Shown in pieces: positions 16,562-24,352 of a stretch of 25,605 nt of DNA. The first letter of the stretch is position 1. Every line of letters starts with the position of its first letter. The notes under the pieces are model-generated. The model was not told where the DNA came from and searched no databases. It saw only the letters and a list, made by a program, of their open reading frames with translations. This DNA is from Myxococcales bacterium (lineage in GTDB: Bacteria > Myxococcota > Myxococcia > Myxococcales > Myxococcaceae): NCBI GenBank assembly GCA_003153055.1, contig PMBV01000217.1:1-25605 (forward strand), given 5' to 3'. Both the position numbers and the translations under genes were made by a program.

Positions 16562-16754
16562 GCGGGCGGGTTCGGGAGCGTGCGCGGGCACGGCGGACGC
16601 GTCGCGGGAGGCGGTTTCCGGGCGACAGTGCACGGCGCTACGGCTCACGGAATGCGGCTACGTGCCACGGGCCACGAGAAGGGTCGTCCCCGGCAGCGTT
16701 CCCGCACGCGTCCGCGTCCCCGCACGCGCGAACGCACCCGAACCCGACCGCGGT

Positions 16755-16841
16755 CCCGTCCCCGTCCCCGTCCCCGTCCTCCGTCCTCCGTCCCCGTCGT
16801 CCGTCCCCGTCGTCCGTCCCCGTCGTCCGTCCCCGTCCCCG
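16755..16841. repeat. C-rich microsatellite with predicted G-quadruplex on the minus strand
   Basis: From 16755 to about 16777 the + strand reads C-runs of 3, 4, 4 and 4 separated by GT, i.e. four G-runs separated by AC on the minus strand, a textbook G-quadruplex pattern. It passes into two CCTCCGT words, then three exact tandem copies of the 13-mer CCGTCCCCGTCGT (16788–16800, 16801–16813, 16814–16826) and a variant fourth. The array ends exactly at the TAG (16842–16844) that appears to be the ancestral stop of the neighbouring SUI1-like gene. Confidence 0.85.
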
Positions 16842-16892
16842 CTAGCCGACCGACACTCGTTTAACTCCCTTCTTCGCGAGCCACTTCGCGCA

Positions 16893-17186
16893 TCACTCGC
16901 GGTGATCCCCCTGAAGCACCAACGCAACGCCCTCGATACTCCCGCCGCAGCCGAGCGACGCCTTCAGCTCCTTCAGCCACACGTCTCTCTGCTCCACCGG
17001 GAGCTCCAGCTGCTCGATGACGGTGACCTCTTTCCCTCTCCGGCCGGCCCGCTCCATGCGCACCACCGCCCGCGCGGGGGGCTTGCGTTGCGCGATCTCT
17101 TCCTGCGCACGCCCCTGTGGCAGCGACGAGCGGAGCGACCCCAGCTTCTCGAACGGGTTGTGAAAAGGCTTCTTCTCGTCGCTCAT
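16893..17186 (-). CDS. SUI1/YciH-like (eIF1-like) protein, apparently truncated by an in-frame TGA
   Basis: The 97-residue frame has an N-terminal segment (DEKKPFHNPFEKLGSLRSSL) followed by a SUI1 fold domain: RMERAGRRGKEVTVIEQL, WLKELKASLGCGGSIEG and VALVLQGDHRE. YciH-type proteins are related to eukaryotic eIF1 and are thought to influence start-site selection on the ribosome. The frame stops with TGA at 16895–16893, but after this codon the same frame reads CAKWLAKKGVKRVSVG and ends with TAG at 16844–16842. That tail matches the C-terminal end of the family. So the full gene would be 16842–17186, and the TGA is probably a mutation (CGA to TGA would do), a sequencing error or a readthrough site. 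The start overlaps the upstream stop by four bases. Confidence 0.8.
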   Translation of the reverse strand: MSDEKKPFHNPFEKLGSLRSSLPQGRAQEEIAQRKPPARAVVRMERAGRRGKEVTVIEQLELPVEQRDVWLKELKASLGCGGSIEGVALVLQGDHRE

Positions 17187-18478
17187 TGCTGCGGTGCAGG
17201 TGGGGCGGGCAGCTTCGAGAAGAAGCTCGCGTTGGCGTCACCCTTGGCAAGCACCATTCCGAGGATGAAGGCAGGCGCAGGTGGGGCCTCTCGACCATTG
17301 ACCAGCACCAGCGGCGTGCCCTCGATGTGGTAGCGGCGGGCGTACTCGATGTCTTGCCGGAGCCGGGCGGTGGTGTCCGGCGAATTCACGCAGGCCATGA
17401 GGGCCTCCTTCGAAATGCCCGCGCGGCTGGTAGCGGTCTCGACGATGAGCTCGGTGCTGAGGTTGTGCTGGTTCTCGAACAGCGAGCGCCGCACGTCGTA
17501 GAACTTAGGGTTCGACTCGAGGCACAGCTGCACCTTGGCGCCCAGGCAGCGCACGCCGTCGCCCCAAACGCGCTGGACGTCGGGGTTGCACTCGCCGTCG
17601 AGGGGGTAGTACCGCGACTCGATAGAATACGAGCCAGCGGGGACATTTCGCTGAATCTCGTCCATCACCGATTCGAAGATCTGACAGTGCCCGCAGAGAA
17701 TGTCGGTGAAGTCGACGATGTGCACCGGAGCGTCGGCCGGGCCCTTGCGCAGGCGAACGGGGTAGGCCGAGTTGTCCAGCGGGGCGGAGGCGAGCCACAC
17801 GCTCCGGGCGTACGCGGTGTTCTCCTTCTCGCGCTGAGGGAGGGTCTCGATGAAGCGGTCGACCTCGGAGCTCGCCTTGGCGTCGATCTTCGGCGGCGCG
17901 GCGTTGGGCGTGCGGCCCCCGGGAATGAGGAGCACCAGGTAGATGGGCACGGCCAGCACCAGGCCCCAGGCGGCTCCAGGAACAAGGGCCGAGGCGGGAG
18001 GCCAGACGGGGCCGGGGAGCAGCCGGAACGCGGCGAAGGCGTAGACGGCGGTGAGGGCGTAGGTGCCCAGGCAGGTGAGGCAGATGGCGCCGGCCTGGAG
18101 GCTCGCGGTGAGGAACGAGACGCACGAGAGGACGCCGATGGCCGCCCAGGCTTTGACTCCGGCGCGGAAGGCCGAGGCGTCGGCGCCAGTGCGCTCCCTC
18201 ATGTGGAGGAGCACCGTGAGGGCAGTGGCCACCACGCCGTAGATGATGCCGAGCGCGGCCACCGGCATGCCGATGGTCTCGTGGAGGACGATGGCGAAGC
18301 GGGAGCTCCAGACCGTGGCGCAGTTGACCGTCGCGTTGATGGCGCAGAGCGGAGTGTGTCCCTCGCGCACCGAGAGGAGCTCGACCCATTGGTAGACGGC
18401 GAGGGTTGCCAGCGTGAGCCCAGAGGCCACGAGCGTGCCCAGGGCGGTGGAGGTGGAACGGTGAGTTTCAGGAGCCAC
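17183..18478 (-). CDS. vitamin K epoxide reductase–thioredoxin (DsbA-like) fusion protein
   Basis: Predicted membrane disulfide-forming enzyme of 431 residues. The N-terminal VKOR half has several membrane segments with the loop Cys pair C45/C53 (CAINATVNCATVWSS), GMPVAALGIIYG, and the active CxxC at C133–C136 (AICLTCLG). After a last membrane segment (about 170–186) a periplasmic thioredoxin/DsbA-like domain follows with CGHC at 262–265 (DFTDILCGHCQIFE) and the cis-Pro region HIEGTPLVLVNGRE. VKOR-fused thioredoxins recycle electrons to quinone while oxidising exported proteins. The GTG start at 18478 lacks an obvious Shine–Dalgarno. The stop overlaps the SUI1-like gene (ATGA); YgfZ-like lies divergently 74 bases away. 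Confidence 0.9.
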   Translation of the reverse strand: MAPETHRSTSTALGTLVASGLTLATLAVYQWVELLSVREGHTPLCAINATVNCATVWSSRFAIVLHETIGMPVAALGIIYGVVATALTVLLHMRERTGADASAFRAGVKAWAAIGVLSCVSFLTASLQAGAICLTCLGTYALTAVYAFAAFRLLPGPVWPPASALVPGAAWGLVLAVPIYLVLLIPGGRTPNAAPPKIDAKASSEVDRFIETLPQREKENTAYARSVWLASAPLDNSAYPVRLRKGPADAPVHIVDFTDILCGHCQIFESVMDEIQRNVPAGSYSIESRYYPLDGECNPDVQRVWGDGVRCLGAKVQLCLESNPKFYDVRRSLFENQHNLSTELIVETATSRAGISKEALMACVNSPDTTARLRQDIEYARRYHIEGTPLVLVNGREAPPAPAFILGMVLAKGDANASFFSKLPAPPAPQQ

Positions 18479-18552
18479 GAAGAGCTGTCTAGCCCGACAG
18501 GGCGGGGAAGTCTCAAGGGGCGTGGCTGGCCAGACGGAGTTAGAAGGGGGGA

Positions 18553-19452
18553 ATGGTGGCAGTCGTGAAGAGCGAAGCGGGGTACCGGGCGGCGCTGGAG
18601 AGTTGTGCGCGGGTCGACCTCTCGGGGCGGGAGCAGCTCAAGGTGCTCGGGCCGGACCGGTCCAGCTTCCTCCATGGCATGGTGACGAACGACGTGAACG
18701 GGCTGGGGCTCGGAGCGTCGAACTACGCCGCGATGCTGACGCCCAAGGGGGCGATGGTGGGCGACGCGAGGGTGCTGCGGCTCGCCGAGGAGCTGCTCCT
18801 CGACACGGGGCCCGGGCGCTCGGCGGCGGTGCGAGACTTCTTGCTCAAGTACCTCATCAGCGAGGACGCCGAGGTGGTCGATTCACCCGGGACCGCGGTG
18901 CTGGGGCTGGTGGGTCCCAAGGCCGCCGAGTGGGCGGCGCGGGTTGAAGGCGCGCTGGGTCAGTACGAGTCGTTCCTCGGCGGGGTCGACGTGGTGGTGG
19001 CGAGGGAGGCGCTGGAGTCGGTGACGGCGCGGCTCGCCGAGCTGCCGGTGCTCGACGAAGAGACGGCCGAGGTGCTGCGGGTGGAGCGGGGCGTGGCCCT
19101 GTGGGGCGTGGATATGAGCGAGGCCACGATTCCCCTCGAGGCGAACCTGGACCGGGCGCTCAACTTCACCAAGGGCTGCTACATCGGGCAGGAGGTCATC
19201 GCTCGGGCGACGTACCGCGGTCAGATGAACAAGAAGCTGATGGGGCTCGAGCTGGGGGAGGCCGAGGTGAAGGTGGGCACCGAGTTGAAGATGGCCGAGC
19301 GGAAGGTGGGCTGGCTCACCTCGGTGGCGCGGTCGCCGAAGCGGGGCCAGGTGGTAGGGCTGGGGTACGTGCACCGCGACTTCCTCACCCCGGGGACGAC
19401 GGTGGAGCTGGCTGGCGGTGGGCAGGCCGTGGTGGTGGCGCTGCCGTTCTGA
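18553..19452 (+). CDS. ygfZ: YgfZ/GcvT-like folate-binding protein
   Basis: The 299-residue product has the YgfZ signature NFTKGCYIGQEVIAR (Cys in KGCYIGQE) and the early VLGPDRSSFLHGMVTNDVNG, ASNYAAMLTPKGAMVGDARV of the GcvT-like fold. YgfZ proteins act with folate in repair or assembly of certain Fe–S enzymes. The ATG at 18553 is preceded by a purine-rich AAGGGGGG; a GTG immediately after is a possible alternative. The gene is divergent from the VKOR fusion, with no clear promoter in the 74-base gap, and converges on the glycosyltransferase gene across 165 bases. Confidence 0.92.
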   Translation: MVAVVKSEAGYRAALESCARVDLSGREQLKVLGPDRSSFLHGMVTNDVNGLGLGASNYAAMLTPKGAMVGDARVLRLAEELLLDTGPGRSAAVRDFLLKYLISEDAEVVDSPGTAVLGLVGPKAAEWAARVEGALGQYESFLGGVDVVVAREALESVTARLAELPVLDEETAEVLRVERGVALWGVDMSEATIPLEANLDRALNFTKGCYIGQEVIARATYRGQMNKKLMGLELGEAEVKVGTELKMAERKVGWLTSVARSPKRGQVVGLGYVHRDFLTPGTTVELAGGGQAVVVALPF

Positions 19453-19564
19453 GGCGGCGATGAGATGCATGAGATCGACGAAAACTGTCGGTCTTTCTGC
19501 CATTCATTGTCGGCAAGAGTGACGACCTGGGCCGCTCCCGGGTGGGCCCCGCGCTCCACGTCGC

Positions 19565-19579
19565 GCCCGAACCTCGGGC
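19565..19579. terminator. short stem-loop in convergent gap
   Basis: GCCCGA (19565–19570) pairs with TCGGGC (19574–19579) around ACC. It lies between the convergent YgfZ-like (stop 19452) and glycosyltransferase (stop 19618) genes. No T-tract follows, so this is a weak terminator candidate; the rest of the gap holds nothing recognisable. Confidence 0.3.
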
Positions 19580-19617
19580 CATCATGGCGCCCAGGACCCC
19601 GCGGGTGCTGCTTGCCC

Positions 19618-20703
19618 TCAGGCTGCTGCGTCGAGGAGGAGCTGGGCCAACGGCTCCCTCCAGCGCTTCACGGAGTAGCCAGCGACCACGGCGTCCCGGC
19701 CGGCGGCGCCGATGCGGGTCCGCAGGGCAGCGTCGTCGACCAACCGGCACAGCACGTCGACCCACTCGGCGTCGCACTTGGGCAAGAAGCCCGTCACGCC
19801 ATTTTGGACGATGGTCGAGTTGACGCCCACGGGACTGAGGACGGTGGCGGCGCCGCTGGCCATCGAGGTGAGGGCCTTGAGGCCGCACTTGCCCTTGGAC
19901 CATTCGTCGTCAGGGAGCGGCATGAGACCGATGTCCATTTCCTGGAGGAAGCGGACCTCGGCCTCGGGCGTCCAGGTTTCCCCCACGACGCCCAGAGCTT
20001 CGTGCCGGAACCGCGGATCGCCCATGACTCGGAAGCGGACCCGGTCGCCCAGCCTGGCCTTCACGCGCTCGAGCACTGGCAGCCCGAGGCGCAGTTGGGC
20101 GAGGGTCGAGTGGCTGCCGCTCCAGCCGATGGTGATGGTGGAGCGTCCCTGGCGCGATGCAGGCGGGCAGTAGACGTCGGTGTCCACGCAGGTGGGGAGA
20201 ACGTGGACGTTCGAGTTGTGTTGCCGGGCCCAGGTGGCGAGGAAGTCGTTGCCGACGATGACGGTGCGCGCGAGGCGGGCGATGCGGGGGATCTTCTCCA
20301 CGTTCTTGAGGAAGGCGAAGCGCTGGTTGGCCTCGGAGATCGCGTGGATCCAAATCGCGTCGTCGAAGTCGAAGACCACGGGCGCCTGAGCCGCGGCGAG
20401 GCGCTCGGCCCACTCGTTGAAGAGGAAGAAGGCTTCACGCTGCACGAAGACGACGTCGGGCTTCGAGCGTAGGAAGCGGGGCAGCACACTCCAGGCGCGG
20501 CGGCCGAGCGCGGCGAGGGCAATCCGCGCCTTGGCCGGGCTGGAGCTGGCGCCGTAAAAGACGTCGGCCTCTCGTTGGTCGAGCACTCCAGAATACTCCA
20601 CCTCAATTCCGAGAGAGCGGAGGTGCGGCTCGAACTGCTCGAAGCGGTAGCGCTGGCTCGGGGAGCGGGCTCGACCGTGGACGCCCAGGAAGAGCAGGCG
20701 CAT
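19618..20703 (-). CDS. glycosyltransferase, GT4-like
   Basis: The 361-residue product begins MRLLFLGVHGRARSPSQRYR, with an N-terminal Rossmann domain containing DVVFVQREAFFLF and VVFDFDDAIW. The C-terminal half carries IGWSGSHSTLAQLR, ETWTPEAEVRFLQEMDIGLM and KCGLKALTSMASGAATVLSP, followed by VQNGVTGFLP, the nucleotide-sugar binding pattern of family 4 transferases. The classical E-x7-E motif is modified here (DDEWSKGKCGLK). It starts one base after the stop of the aminotransferase gene, so it is the third gene of a minus-strand operon with pglD- and pglE-like genes. Donor and acceptor cannot be predicted; it probably adds one sugar to the diacetylbacillosamine-primed lipid glycan. Confidence 0.87.
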   Translation of the reverse strand: MRLLFLGVHGRARSPSQRYRFEQFEPHLRSLGIEVEYSGVLDQREADVFYGASSSPAKARIALAALGRRAWSVLPRFLRSKPDVVFVQREAFFLFNEWAERLAAAQAPVVFDFDDAIWIHAISEANQRFAFLKNVEKIPRIARLARTVIVGNDFLATWARQHNSNVHVLPTCVDTDVYCPPASRQGRSTITIGWSGSHSTLAQLRLGLPVLERVKARLGDRVRFRVMGDPRFRHEALGVVGETWTPEAEVRFLQEMDIGLMPLPDDEWSKGKCGLKALTSMASGAATVLSPVGVNSTIVQNGVTGFLPKCDAEWVDVLCRLVDDAALRTRIGAAGRDAVVAGYSVKRWREPLAQLLLDAAA

Positions 20704-20704
20704 G

Positions 20705-21832
20705 TCAGCGATGCCCGAGGCTCCTGATGACAGCGATGGTCCGCTCCCGGTCGACGTCCGACAAGCTTGAGCCCGAGGGCAGACAGAGGCCTTGCTCGAA
20801 GGCCCGCTCCGAGACGCCTCGGCCGCGGAACCGGCAGCCGCTGAATACCGGCTGGAGGTGCAGCGGCTTCCACACCGGGCGCGACTCGATGTTCTCCTTC
20901 TCGAGCGCGAGGCGGAGATCCTCCCGGGTCGCTCCGAAGCGCTTTGGATCCACCAAGATGACAGTGAGCCAGCCGTTCCACGCGCCGTGTGGTGACAGTG
21001 GCGCGAAGCTGATGCCGTCGAGGTCGCTCAGGGCTTTCTCGTAGTGGGCGCGGTTTCCCAGACGCGCGGAGATTCGGTCCGAGAGCACGCGCAGCTGGCC
21101 GCGCCCGATGCCCGCGAGGACGTTGGACATCCTATAGTTGTTGCCGATGACGGAGTGCTGGTAGTGCGGCGCCGAGTCACGCGCCTGGGTGGCGAGGAAC
21201 CTGGCCCGCTCGATGAGCGCCTTGTCATGGCTCACCAACATGCCGCCGCCAGAAGTGGTGATGATTTTGTTCCCGTTGAAGGAGAACACGGCGCAGCGCC
21301 CGAAGCTCCCGGCCGGCTTACCGCCCCAACTCGCGCCCAGGGCCTCGGCGGCGTCCTCGAGGAGCGGGACGTCGTGCTCGAGGCAGATGCGAGAGATGCG
21401 ATCGTAATTCGCACATTGCCCGTAGAGGTCCACCGCGACGACGGCCGCGGGTCGTCGCCCAGCCTTCTCGAGTTCGACAATCTCTTCCTCGAGGAGGTCG
21501 GGGTCGAGGTTCCATGTCTCTTGCTCAGCGTCGATGAAGACCGGCGAGGCGCCGAGGTAGGTGATTGGGTTCGCGCTGGCAGCGAAGGTGAACGACGAGA
21601 CCAGGACCTCGTCGCCTGCCTTGACTCCGAGGAGCTGGAGCCCGAGGTGAATCGCCGCCGTGCCGCTAGAGAGCGCCGCCGCGTGGGGGACGCCGACCCG
21701 CTCCCCTAGCTCGCGCTCGAACGCGTCGACGTTGGGGCCCAGCGGGGAGATCCAGTTGGTGTCGAACGCCTCCTGGACGAACTTCTGCTCGTCGGTGCCG
21801 AGGTGCGGTGGAGACAGGTAGACGCGCGCCAT
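20705..21832 (-). CDS. pglE: PLP-dependent sugar aminotransferase (PglE-like, DegT/DnrJ/EryC1/StrS family)
   Basis: Transfers an amino group onto C4 of a UDP-4-keto-6-deoxy sugar. The 375-residue product opens MARVYLSPPHLGTDEQKFV and NWISPLGPNVDAFE, then ALSSGTAAIHLGLQLLG, DVPLLEDAAEALGASWGGK, and the PLP-lysine segment SFNGNKIITTSGGGM, ending with LCLPSGSSLSD. These are the hallmark stretches of Campylobacter PglE (UDP-4-amino-4,6-dideoxy-GlcNAc). The start at 21832 was chosen for the AGGTGAG Shine–Dalgarno and family N-terminus rather than a GTG three codons earlier. It is second in a minus-strand operon, 22 bases after pglD and one base before the glycosyltransferase. The gene symbol is by resemblance and neighbourhood. 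Confidence 0.9.
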   Translation of the reverse strand: MARVYLSPPHLGTDEQKFVQEAFDTNWISPLGPNVDAFERELGERVGVPHAAALSSGTAAIHLGLQLLGVKAGDEVLVSSFTFAASANPITYLGASPVFIDAEQETWNLDPDLLEEEIVELEKAGRRPAAVVAVDLYGQCANYDRISRICLEHDVPLLEDAAEALGASWGGKPAGSFGRCAVFSFNGNKIITTSGGGMLVSHDKALIERARFLATQARDSAPHYQHSVIGNNYRMSNVLAGIGRGQLRVLSDRISARLGNRAHYEKALSDLDGISFAPLSPHGAWNGWLTVILVDPKRFGATREDLRLALEKENIESRPVWKPLHLQPVFSGCRFRGRGVSERAFEQGLCLPSGSSLSDVDRERTIAVIRSLGHR

Positions 21833-21854
21833 GGCTCTCACCTACCACGGAGGC

Positions 21855-22481
21855 TCAGCGGAGCAAGCGCGTCGGGACTCCTGCCACCACCGCACCATCG
21901 GGCACTTCATCGAGGACCACCGAGCCCGCCCCGACGACGCAATCGCGGCCGATCCTTGCGAGGGGCCTGACCGACGCGCCGAGGCCCACCTGTGAGCACT
22001 CTCCGACTGTGACGCCCCCGCCGAGCGCGGCGTTCGGGGAGACGTGGGCAAATCGCCCCAGTGTGCAGTCATGCTCGACAATGGCCCCGGTGTTGAGGAT
22101 CACGCCCTCGCCGACGATGGTGTCGGCGTTCACCACCGCGTTGGCCATCACCACCGTGCCGGCGCCGAGTGTTGCGCTGGGCGAGACCCACGCGCGAGGA
22201 TGCACGAAGGTTCCCAGGGTGAAGCCGGCCCCGACGACCCGGCCAGCGAGCACGAGGCGGGTGGCGTTGGCTCCAACGCCCAGGGCAATCACCGCGTCGG
22301 GCCGTGCTCGAACGAGCCAGGCGAAGTCCCCATCGACGGCGACGCCCAGCACCCGTGTGCCCGGTGCGACGCCGTCGTCGATGAAGCCCACCACTTCGTG
22401 ACCCAGCGCGCGCGCCACCTCGGCGACGACCTTCCCGTGACCGCTGGCGCCGTAGACGAGGACCTTCGAAGCGAGAGCCAT
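21855..22481 (-). CDS. pglD: sugar O/N-acetyltransferase (PglD-like, left-handed beta-helix)
   Basis: Acetyl-CoA-dependent N-acetylation of the C4 amino sugar, last step to UDP-diacetylbacillosamine. The 208-residue product starts MALASKVLVYGASGHGKVVA (Rossmann-like nucleotide-sugar domain) and continues with hexapeptide repeats (SPSATLGAGTVVMANAVVNA, VGEGVILNTGAIVEHDCTLG, FAHVSPNAALGGGVTVGE), ending VPDGAVVAGVPTRLLR. The His in IVEHDC matches the catalytic His of PglD/NeuD proteins. The ATG at 22481 matches the family start; a longer upstream frame exists but runs into the divergent pglC gene. First gene of the minus-strand operon (pglD–pglE–glycosyltransferase). NeuD-type acetyltransferases of sialic-acid pathways look similar, so the name rests on the neighbours too. 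Confidence 0.88.
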   Translation of the reverse strand: MALASKVLVYGASGHGKVVAEVARALGHEVVGFIDDGVAPGTRVLGVAVDGDFAWLVRARPDAVIALGVGANATRLVLAGRVVGAGFTLGTFVHPRAWVSPSATLGAGTVVMANAVVNADTIVGEGVILNTGAIVEHDCTLGRFAHVSPNAALGGGVTVGECSQVGLGASVRPLARIGRDCVVGAGSVVLDEVPDGAVVAGVPTRLLR

Positions 22482-22500
22482 GGTGCAGTATACGAGGCCG

Positions 22501-23121
22501 GTGACTCGCGACCAGCAACTGCGTGCCAAACGGCTCCTCGACATCCTCGGTGCGTCGGCCGGGCTCGCCCTGGGAGGTCCGGCCATGGCGGTCACCGCGG
22601 CCCTGATTCGCCTCTCGATGGGGGGGCCAGTGCTGTTCCGCCAGAAGCGCCCAGGGAAGAGCGGTGTCCCCTTCTTCGTCTACAAGTTCCGCACGATGAA
22701 GGACGCGCGAGACCCCGAAGGAAAGCTGCTCCCTGACGAGGAGCGCCTGACCCTGGTCGGCCGCCTGGTGCGCGCGTCGAGCATCGACGAGCTGCCGCAG
22801 CTGCTCAACGTGCTCACTGGCGAGATGAGCCTGGTGGGCCCCAGGCCGCTGCTGATGCAGTACCTCGAGCTGTATTCGCCGGAGCAAGCCAGGCGTCACG
22901 AGGTGAAGCCCGGCATTACTGGGCTGGCCCAGGTTCGCGGCCGCAACGCCCTGAGCTGGGAGGACAAGTTCCGGTACGACGTGCAGTACGTCGACGAGTG
23001 GTCATTCTGGCTCGATGTGAAGATTCTCCTCGAGACGGCGGCCCAGGTCGTTACCCGGGAAGGCATCTCCGCTGGTGGTCACGCGACGATGCCGGAGTTC
23101 ACTGGGAGCAATCGACCATGA
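22501..23121 (+). CDS. pglC: PglC-like phosphoglycosyl transferase (initiating sugar transferase)
   Basis: Transfers a phospho-sugar from UDP-diacetylbacillosamine to undecaprenyl phosphate at the inner membrane. It has one N-terminal re-entrant/membrane helix (AKRLLDILGASAGLALGGPA), then QKRPGKSGVPFFVYKFRTMK, and the catalytic Asp-Glu pair in SSIDELPQLLNVLTGEMSLV. GPRPLLMQYLELYSPEQ, KPGITGLAQVRGRNALSW and a C-terminus REGISAGGHATMPEFTGS follow; the last matches the end of Campylobacter PglC closely. A GTG at 22501 preceded by GAGG gives 206 residues and is preferred; an ATG at 22480 is possible. The gene is divergent from pglD, and its stop overlaps the next start (ATGA). Confidence 0.92.
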   Translation: MTRDQQLRAKRLLDILGASAGLALGGPAMAVTAALIRLSMGGPVLFRQKRPGKSGVPFFVYKFRTMKDARDPEGKLLPDEERLTLVGRLVRASSIDELPQLLNVLTGEMSLVGPRPLLMQYLELYSPEQARRHEVKPGITGLAQVRGRNALSWEDKFRYDVQYVDEWSFWLDVKILLETAAQVVTREGISAGGHATMPEFTGSNRP

Positions 23122-24281
23122 ATCCCCGGCACGTCTGTCACGTGCTCACCGTCTCCGATTCCCTCATCTTCATCGACACCCTGGTGCGGCAGACGCTGGA
23201 GCGCGGCTTCGAGGTGACGGTGGTGACCTCACCGCACCAGGCCCTGCGCGAGTTCGGTCGCCGGCACAACGTGCGAACCGTGGGCATTGAGATGCCGCGT
23301 CGAATGACGCCCCTTGGGGACTTCGGCGCCATGAGCCGTCTCCATCAGCTCTTCGAGGCCCTTCGTCCCGGCATCGTCCACGCGCACACGCCCAAGGGTG
23401 GGCTTCTGGGAACCCTGGCCGCCCAGGCCGCTCGAGTTCCCGTGCGCCTGTACCACATGCGTGGCCTGCCCTTCGTGACGCTCCGGGGCACTATGCGGGC
23501 CGTGCTGCAGGGAACCGAGCGGGTCTCGTGCAGCGCTGCCACGAGGGTCATCTGCCAGAGCGAGTCGCTTCGCCGCACGGCCCTGGAGCATCACCTGGTT
23601 CCCGAAGAGAAGTGCGAGGTGGTGCTCCGCGGCAGCAATGGAGTCGACTGTGACGAGCGCTTCGAGCCTTCACGACACGTCGAGGCAGGGCGGGCGCTCC
23701 GCCAGCGTCTCGGTATCAGTCAGAGCGCGGTGGTGCTCGGCTTCGTGGGCCGGCTGGTCCGTGACAAGGGGGTGCCCGAGCTGGCCCTCGCCTTCGAGCT
23801 GCTGAGCAGGCGTTTCCCTGACGTCGTGCTCCTCCTTGCCGGGCCCTACGAGGAGCGGGATCCAGTCGACGCGGAGACTCGGCGGCGACTCGAGTCGAAC
23901 CCCCGGGTGCACCTGTTGGGCTTCGTCCGAGACCCGGCGCCGGTCTACGCCGCGTCAGACGTCGTCGTCCTGCCCAGCCACCGCGAAGGCTTCCCCAACG
24001 TGCCGCTGGAGGCCGCTTCGATGGGCCGTCCGGTGGTCTCCACGCTCGTCCCTGGCTGTGTCGACGCGGTGGAAGATGGGGTGACAGGTACCCTGGTCCC
24101 GGTGGATGATGCCGGGCGGCTCGAGGGCGCGCTCGCCCGGTACGTTCTTGACCCGGGGCTTCGATCGGCCCACGGTAGCGCGGGTCGGGCTCGAATCGAG
24201 CGTCACTTTCGGCGAGCGGATGTCGCCCGGGCTCTGGTGCAGGTGTACGAGCGAGAGACGGCTCGAGTGGCAGGCATTTGA
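23118..24281 (+). CDS. glycosyltransferase family 4 (PglA-like position)
   Basis: The 387-residue product starts MNPRHVCHVLTVSDSLIFID, with an N-terminal domain including VHAHTPKGGLLGTLAAQAAR. The C-terminal nucleotide-sugar domain carries VVLGFVGRLVRDKGVPELAL, LPSHREGFPNVPLEAASMGR (the E-x7-E motif of GT4 enzymes) and SMGRPVVSTLVPGCVDAVED. GGGAG lies nine bases before its ATG, which overlaps the pglC stop by four bases. Coupling to pglC suggests it adds the second sugar, as PglA does in Campylobacter, but specificity cannot be judged from sequence. Confidence 0.9.
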   Translation: MNPRHVCHVLTVSDSLIFIDTLVRQTLERGFEVTVVTSPHQALREFGRRHNVRTVGIEMPRRMTPLGDFGAMSRLHQLFEALRPGIVHAHTPKGGLLGTLAAQAARVPVRLYHMRGLPFVTLRGTMRAVLQGTERVSCSAATRVICQSESLRRTALEHHLVPEEKCEVVLRGSNGVDCDERFEPSRHVEAGRALRQRLGISQSAVVLGFVGRLVRDKGVPELALAFELLSRRFPDVVLLLAGPYEERDPVDAETRRRLESNPRVHLLGFVRDPAPVYAASDVVVLPSHREGFPNVPLEAASMGRPVVSTLVPGCVDAVEDGVTGTLVPVDDAGRLEGALARYVLDPGLRSAHGSAGRARIERHFRRADVARALVQVYERETARVAGI

Positions 24282-24352
24282 CTCAGCGCCTCGGCCTGCC
24301 TATGGCTGAGATGAACCTTCGACTGGGTGGGGGTCACCAAGGGAGCGTGACG

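Larger units (their letters stand above)
16382..16841. other. 460-base non-coding, repeat-rich gap between modC and the SUI1-like gene
   Basis: No gene was recognised here. Open frames across it are low-complexity Arg/Pro/Gly/Ser translations of repeats and change with each frame. The left half is G-rich on the + strand, with many NNNACGG or NNNGCGG words. The right half is C-rich on the + strand, with CCGTCCC and CCCCGT words. The two halves therefore look alike when one is read on the opposite strand. The most regular parts are listed separately; 16562–16750 holds degenerate versions of the same words. Confidence 0.7.

Noticed and set aside
16090..16864. Plus- and minus-strand open frames in the repeat block with Arg/Pro/Ser tracts
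   Set aside because: They are translations of microsatellite DNA in all frames and have no start context or conservation evidence.
16880..16900. Selenocysteine insertion at the SUI1-like TGA
   Set aside because: No SECIS-like hairpin was recognised after the codon, and family members do not have Cys or Sec there; a nonsense mutation is simpler.
17117..18568. 483-residue plus-strand frame opposite the VKOR fusion
   Set aside because: It reads as Gly/Glu/Arg/Val shadow sequence with no family match.
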